18,018 nt of DNA from JAVBQU01 sp031548675 (GTDB lineage Bacteria > Bacteroidota > Bacteroidia > Bacteroidales > P3), in the NCBI GenBank assembly GCA_031548675.1, contig JAVBQU010000177.1:1-18018 (forward strand), written 5' to 3'. This document shows, piece after piece, positions 14,049-18,018 of this stretch (the stretch's first letter is position 1; each line of letters opens with the position of its first letter). The notes under the pieces were generated by a model that saw only the letters and a list, made by a program, of their open reading frames with translations, had not been told where the DNA came from and made no database searches. Made by a program: the position numbers and the translations under genes.

Positions 14049-15881
14049 TCACTTCAACCCCTTTTCCACCATGGTTATGGCTTGCAGCATCTCGTGGTAA
14101 AGTTGATCCATTTTTTCGGACTTATCGCCCGGAGCAAAACGTGAAAATTCGCAATGATGCAAGGTATTTATCAAATAATCTATGGTTTCCGAATCTACAT
14201 TTTTTTGTGTGAGAACCTCTTTTACATTATCCATCGAAAGTTCTGCCAAAGGCATATTAAATTTGTCTCTCAAATAGCCCCACAAAGCTTGCGAAATTTC
14301 GATATAAAAATTATTTTCATCCTTAATAGAAAGATAATGTCTGGCTTTTTTCAAGCGGGAAAGAGCAGCTTTATTGGCTTTTTTGGTTTTAAGTAAAGAA
14401 ACATCTTCCAGTAATTTCATGCGCTTACGCCATACAAAAAAGACAATCAGGAAAATTAGGAGAGGTAAAACCAATAAGATAAAAAATAATTTCGAGCCAA
14501 AAAATATCTGATTATTCAAGCGAAGCTTAAAGTCAGCAGTTTTGATATATGAAATATCTTTGTTCAAATATTTAATATCCTCTTTGTTACTGCCCGAAAC
14601 TACGCTGCCTCCTTCGTTAGTTCCTTTTTCTACATGCAGTTTTACAGCTTCAGCTGTAAGTGTTACATATTTCTGCGATTGAATATCAAAATATGAAAAT
14701 TCGACAGGCGGAACAGTAAAATCTCCTACGCTGCGGGGGATAATTACATATTCTATCGTTTTATTGCCTGCAACCCCTGCTAAAGATTTCTGGGTATGGT
14801 CATTTATCTTGGGATCAAAAACTTCAAAATCGGATGGGAATTGTACTTGCAAATCATTCATAGATTTTAAATTTCCACTTCCCGAAATGGTGTATTTTAA
14901 AGTAACAGCTTCACCCGTTTTTGTGTTCGTTTTGTCGGCTTTTCCCGTAAAATTGAATTTTCCTACTGCTCCCGAAAAATTATCAGGACGACCTGCTTGT
15001 GGTAAAGGAGAAACATTGATAGCAATTGCATTAGAACGTATTTTCTTTTCTACGCTTTGTGTTTGATTAAAAAAGGCATCGTCAAACATATCCCAAACAC
15101 TGCCTGTACTCCGGCGTGGAGTTTCAACATTTGCCAAAACCGTCATTTCTAAAGGAGCAAGGGTAAGCTTGCCGATATCTTGAGGAAATACGGCAATTTT
15201 TCTTATTTCTTTAGTCCAATATTTACGACCATTTACAACTTCTGTTTTGGTTTCCGTCTGCTGATTTTCATCCAGTAAATCCTCCGTCCAAAAACCATTT
15301 CCCGAAGTAATTTTAGGAGGCGTATAATTGGAAATATTGACAGCAGTATAAATTTTGTAAGATATAATAATTTGTTCGCCTTGCAGGGCTGTAGTTTTCG
15401 AAGCATTTGCCCGTATAAAAATCGTATTATCATCAATACTTACTACGCTTTGTTGTTGCTGCCTTCCTTGAGGTGCATTAGTTGCAGCAGGAGTTTGCCC
15501 CGAACCTTTTACCGCTTTTACTTGTACGCTTTGGGACTGGTAAGTTTTTCCGTTTACGGTAACACTTGCAGCAGGAATCGTAAAAGTCCCCGGCATATCA
15601 GCTTGCAAATAATAGGAATATGAAATATTGAGCGATTGAACGGTCTGTCCGTTGTAGGATTGAAAAGAGCTCCGCATAGATTGATTAGGTCCCGATAAAA
15701 TAGAGAATCCCTTAAAAGTAGGAGGGGTAAAGCCCGAAGGCTGTGCATTTACTGTAAAAACAACTTCAAAAGGTTGTTTAACCTCTACCGTTGCAGGAGC
15801 ATTTACTTTAAATTCCACCTCCGCCGCGTAGCCCGAAAACAGGCTGAAAAACAAAACTATCAGTAAATATAATCGTTTCAT
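14049..15881 (-). CDS. batD: BatD, aerotolerance membrane protein
   Basis: The 610-residue protein has a signal peptide (cut near SGYA-AEVEF, residue 19), a large extracytoplasmic part of immunoglobulin-like beta domains, one membrane segment at about 463-483 (FFILLVLPLLIFLIVFFVW), and a cytoplasmic helical tail of about 125 residues. Opening motifs VEVKQPFEVVFTVNA and FKGFSILSGPNQS, and later YSYYLQADMPGTFTIPAASVTVNGK, are typical of BatD (oxygen-tolerance protein family). It is thought to act in the cell envelope together with the other Bat proteins, which include von Willebrand-type proteins BatA and BatB; those are absent from this window. The gene sits 68 bp after batC and 74 bp before batE, all in one direction, so co-transcription is likely. 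Confidence 0.9.
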   Translation of the reverse strand: MKRLYLLIVLFFSLFSGYAAEVEFKVNAPATVEVKQPFEVVFTVNAQPSGFTPPTFKGFSILSGPNQSMRSSFQSYNGQTVQSLNISYSYYLQADMPGTFTIPAASVTVNGKTYQSQSVQVKAVKGSGQTPAATNAPQGRQQQQSVVSIDDNTIFIRANASKTTALQGEQIIISYKIYTAVNISNYTPPKITSGNGFWTEDLLDENQQTETKTEVVNGRKYWTKEIRKIAVFPQDIGKLTLAPLEMTVLANVETPRRSTGSVWDMFDDAFFNQTQSVEKKIRSNAIAINVSPLPQAGRPDNFSGAVGKFNFTGKADKTNTKTGEAVTLKYTISGSGNLKSMNDLQVQFPSDFEVFDPKINDHTQKSLAGVAGNKTIEYVIIPRSVGDFTVPPVEFSYFDIQSQKYVTLTAEAVKLHVEKGTNEGGSVVSGSNKEDIKYLNKDISYIKTADFKLRLNNQIFFGSKLFFILLVLPLLIFLIVFFVWRKRMKLLEDVSLLKTKKANKAALSRLKKARHYLSIKDENNFYIEISQALWGYLRDKFNMPLAELSMDNVKEVLTQKNVDSETIDYLINTLHHCEFSRFAPGDKSEKMDQLYHEMLQAITMVEKGLK

Positions 15882-15925
15882 TGTTATTTTTAGTTCAAAT
15901 GTTTGTAATGTTCAAAAGTTCACTA

Positions 15926-15943
15926 GCCATTCGTTACCCGTCA
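15926..15943. repeat. Degenerate GTGAC/GTAAC heptamers, batC-batD gap
   Basis: Minus-strand GTGACGGGTAACGAATGG is followed by CTAGTGAAC, the same style of degenerate heptamer as at 14010-14033. Confidence 0.4.
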
Positions 15944-15949
15944 CTATTC

Positions 15950-17449
15950 CTACCAATTTTTCTCCATAGTTTTTCCTGTTCCGCTCTCTGTTGTTTGGTT
16001 CTTCTTAACTTTTTCGAGTGTTTTTTTCTCGTTGTTTTTCAGAGCTTCCAGTATTCGGGCAGCCTCTTGTTGTTTAATATTTTCTTGTTTTTGATCAGGC
16101 GTTTTCCTCATCGCTCCCGCTTGCTGTTGAGTATTTTCAGTCGCATGTTGTTCCGGGTTTCCCTCAGACTGCGTTTGCTGTTGGTTTTTAGGTTGCTCTC
16201 CCTGTTTTTGCTGTCCCGTTTGAGTATCTTGTTTCTCTTGTTCTTTTTGAGCTTGCTTTAATTCCTCTTGTTGTTTTTGATCTAAAGCTTCTTGTTGTTT
16301 TTGGTGTTCTTGTTGCAGCTTTTTAAGTTCCTCTTGTTGTTGCTTTTTAAGTTGCTCCTGCTCTTTTTGATGCTCTTGTTGCTTATTTGGTTCTTGCTGC
16401 TGTTTCTTTTGGAGTTGTTCCTGTTGTTGTTTATGCTTTTCCTGCAATTTTTTCAATTCCTCCTGTTGTTGTTTTTTCAGTTGTTCTTGCTCTTTTTGGT
16501 GCTTTTCTTGCAGTTTTTTTAAAGCATCTTGCTGTTTTTGCATTTCTTTTTGCAATGTTTGCTTTAATTGTTCCTGTTGCTGCTGTTGCAGCTTCGACAT
16601 TTCTTGCTGTTGCTGCTTATTTAACTGTTCTTGTTCCTTTTGTTGTTGTTGCTGAGGTTTATTTGATTCTTGCTGTTGCTTTTTTTTGAGCTGTTCTTGC
16701 TCTTTTTGATGTTTTTCTTCGAGCTTTTGCTGCTCTTCCTGCTGTTGCTTCTGCTGTTGTTTAATTTTTTCTTTTTGCAGCAATTGCTTTAGTTGTTCCT
16801 GCTGTTTCTCATGTTCTTGTTTTAGATTTTGAGTTTCCTTCTGTTGCTGCTTATTTAATTGTTCCTGCTCTTTTTGATTTTCCTGCGGCTTATTGGGCTT
16901 TTGTTGTTGTTTCTTATTTAATTGTTGTTGTTCCTTCTTGTGTTTCTCTTGCATTTTTTTCATTTCCTCCTGCTGTTGTTTTTGCATCTGGCGTAAATAT
17001 GGATTATTTATTTGCTCTTGTTTCTGTTTTTGAAGAGCATAAGCCAAGTTATACTTAGTGTCTTTATCCGTAGGATTTAATTTAAGCGATTCTTTATAAG
17101 CCTCAATGCTTTTATCATATTTCTCTTGTTGCAGATAGATGTTGCCTAAATTATGATAAACCATAGCTTTTCCACTATCGCTAATATTATGAGCAGCAAG
17201 AGTTTTTATAAATAATGGAATTGCATCATCATATTTTTTTTGTTTATACAAAGCATTCCCCAGATTATAATTAGCTTTCAAGTAATTACTGTCTTGCTGT
17301 AATGCTTTGCGATAAGTTATATCGGCATCCGTATATTTTTGATTTTTATATGCAGCATTTCCTTGTCGGAGTAAGGTTTTTTTCTCTTGTGATTGACCGG
17401 TTTCCGCGAACAGGCATAAAATGCTGAAAAACAAAATAAATCGATACAT
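15950..17449 (-). CDS. batC: BatC-like TPR protein with long Gln/Lys/Glu coiled coil
   Basis: The 499-residue protein has a signal peptide (residues 1-20), three tetratricopeptide repeats at about 23-140 (LLRQGNAAYKNQKYTDAD, KANYNLGNALYKQKKYDDA, MVYHNLGNIYLQQEKYDKS), then about 270 residues made mostly of Gln, Lys and Glu with regular Leu (137-407), which should form a long coiled coil. A proline-containing break, PNKPQ/SNKPQ/PNKQQ, recurs at 185, 262 and 354. The C-terminal EAARILEALKNNEKKTLEKVKK resembles the conserved BatC end. TPR content and position before batD and batE support BatC. Other BatC proteins, as I recall, have a much shorter charged region. BatC is the first gene of the unit, with a likely promoter at about 17553. 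The opposite strand shows long Leu-rich open frames that are artefacts of this composition. Confidence 0.82.
   Translation of the reverse strand: MYRFILFFSILCLFAETGQSQEKKTLLRQGNAAYKNQKYTDADITYRKALQQDSNYLKANYNLGNALYKQKKYDDAIPLFIKTLAAHNISDSGKAMVYHNLGNIYLQQEKYDKSIEAYKESLKLNPTDKDTKYNLAYALQKQKQEQINNPYLRQMQKQQQEEMKKMQEKHKKEQQQLNKKQQQKPNKPQENQKEQEQLNKQQQKETQNLKQEHEKQQEQLKQLLQKEKIKQQQKQQQEEQQKLEEKHQKEQEQLKKKQQQESNKPQQQQQKEQEQLNKQQQQEMSKLQQQQQEQLKQTLQKEMQKQQDALKKLQEKHQKEQEQLKKQQQEELKKLQEKHKQQQEQLQKKQQQEPNKQQEHQKEQEQLKKQQQEELKKLQQEHQKQQEALDQKQQEELKQAQKEQEKQDTQTGQQKQGEQPKNQQQTQSEGNPEQHATENTQQQAGAMRKTPDQKQENIKQQEAARILEALKNNEKKTLEKVKKNQTTESGTGKTMEKNW
16228..17038 (-). repeat. Repetitive Gln/Lys/Glu-coding tract inside batC
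   Basis: Codons CAA, CAG, AAA and GAA fill this stretch, with recurring blocks coding KEQEQLKKQQQEELKKLQ and NKPQ/NKQQ spaced 77 and 92 residues apart. The pattern points to growth by internal duplication plus short repeats. Codon choice varies between copies, so they are not recent identical duplicates. Confidence 0.75.
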
Positions 17450-17552
17450 ATTATTTCCTTTATCTATTTTTTTAGAATTACCGGAGATTGAGTTTATTCA
17501 AGACTTGTATTATGGTTTTTATTAAACACAATAGAGCCATTGTATATAACTG

Positions 17553-17560
17553 CAAATTTA
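17553..17560 (-). promoter_or_regulatory. Putative -7 box upstream of batC
   Basis: The minus strand reads TAAATTTG, a match to TAnnTTTG, about 105 bases before the batC start. The -33 position is only TTTT/TTTA, so the match is partial. It lies behind the hup terminator, where a promoter for bat is expected. Confidence 0.5.
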
Positions 17561-17604
17561 TAAAATTATTTTTTTGTTCTAAAAATGAAAGATGAAATTA
17601 TGAC

Positions 17605-17640
17605 AAAAAAAAGCCTCGTCAAAATTAATTTTGACGAGGC
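17605..17640 (-). terminator. Terminator of hup
   Basis: A perfect 28-bp palindrome (17613-17640, GCCTCGTCAAAATT and its complement) is followed on the minus strand by eight T. It begins 22 bases after the hup stop. Confidence 0.92.
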
Positions 17641-17662
17641 TGCTTGTTTTCGCTATCGAAAA

Positions 17663-17935
17663 TTATTTAACTCTTTTAGTTAATTCACTTCCAGCTTTAA
17701 ATCTAACTACTTTTTTAGCAGCAATTTTCAATTCAGCACCAGTTCTTGGGTTACGACCTTTTCTTGCGGCTCTTTGAGATACAGAAAAAGTTCCGAAGCC
17801 AACCAAAGTAATTTTATCTCCTTTTTTCAAAGAAGTTCCGGTTACTTTTACAAAAGCGTCTAATGCTTTTTTAGAATCAACTTTAGTTAAACCAGCTTCT
17901 GTTGCAATAGCATCAATGAGTTCAGCTTTGTTCAT
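17663..17935 (-). CDS. hup: HU-family DNA-binding protein
   Basis: The 90-residue protein matches the full length of HU. It begins MNKAELIDAIATEAGLTKVD, continues with ITLVGFGTFSV, and has the DNA-binding arm with the family signature GFGTFSVSQRAARKGRNPRTG, including the conserved Asn-Pro of the intercalating tip, ending VVRFKAGSELTKRV. HU dimers bend and coat chromosomal DNA in the nucleoid. It is a single-gene unit with a strong terminator. A TAnnTTTG box lies 46 bases upstream. It precedes the bat cluster without being part of it. Confidence 0.97.
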   Translation of the reverse strand: MNKAELIDAIATEAGLTKVDSKKALDAFVKVTGTSLKKGDKITLVGFGTFSVSQRAARKGRNPRTGAELKIAAKKVVRFKAGSELTKRVK

Positions 17936-17980
17936 AGTAAAATGTGTTTTTGATTAGTAAAATTAGTTATTTTAGCTATG

Positions 17981-17988
17981 CAAATGTA
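17981..17988 (-). promoter_or_regulatory. Putative -7 box of hup
   Basis: The minus strand reads TACATTTG, a match to TAnnTTTG, about 45 bases before the hup start. The -33 region is a T/A run near the window edge without TTTG, so only half of the promoter is supported. Confidence 0.55.
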
Positions 17989-18018
17989 TAGCTATTTCTA
18001 TAATAAAAAAATTTTTTT

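Noticed and set aside
15881..16689. Plus-strand open frames opposite batC, rich in Leu, Phe and Val, resembling membrane proteins
   Set aside because: They are the complement of CAA/CAG/AAA/GAA codons in the Gln/Lys/Glu tract of batC, which removes stops by composition. batC has a signal peptide, TPRs and operon context.
16228..17038. CRISPR-like or minisatellite array in the repetitive tract
   Set aside because: There are no constant repeats with unique spacers, and the stretch is an open reading frame throughout with protein-level periodicity.

Overview
The window looks like chromosomal DNA of an AT-rich anaerobe of the Bacteroidota, most likely the Bacteroidales; I cannot name a genus. 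Signs of this are a MurF-alanine racemase fusion, the aerotolerance genes batC, batD and batE, a large HExxH metalloprotease of a Bacteroidota family, promoters of the TTTG-N20-TAnnTTTG type, and starts without clear Shine-Dalgarno sequences. The kamB and kamC homologues suggest an organism that ferments lysine. No phage, insertion sequence, CRISPR array or resistance gene is visible.

Layout. Bases 1-1172 hold the 3' part of a MurF-Alr fusion for cell-wall D-alanine, cut by the window edge. Bases 1173-3198 are an accessory patch: a YcxB-like membrane protein gene and an unrecognised secreted protein gene, set among hairpins and two families of duplicated intergenic repeats. One repeat copy supplies the last codons of the YcxB-like gene. 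Bases 3199-4757 hold two overlapping genes, an unknown exported protein with four cysteines and a MauE/DoxX-type membrane protein fused to a thioredoxin-like CxxC domain, which together suggest an envelope redox pair.

On the minus strand, 8510-4776 is a close-packed unit reading kamB homologue, outer-membrane or periplasmic beta-propeller lipoprotein, kamC (MutS-like ATPase). KamB and KamC are assigned to reactivation of the B12-dependent lysine 5,6-aminomutase, whose own genes are not here; the lipoprotein between them is unexpected. A tRNA-Cys gene with a clear promoter and terminator follows on the plus strand (8664-8833).

From 18018 down to 8843 all genes read leftward: hup (HU protein), then batC-batD-batE, then ettA (ribosome-associated ABC-F ATPase), then the exported zinc metalloprotease. 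Strong hairpin terminators close hup and batE, and ettA has its own promoter whose -33 box lies in the tail of the batE terminator. The bat cluster here starts at batC, with no batA or batB next to it, and BatC carries an unusually long Gln/Lys/Glu coiled coil.

The points that most deserve a second look are the kamB-lipoprotein-kamC arrangement, the repeat mosaic at 1.2-3.2 kb, the redox pair, and the BatC coiled coil.
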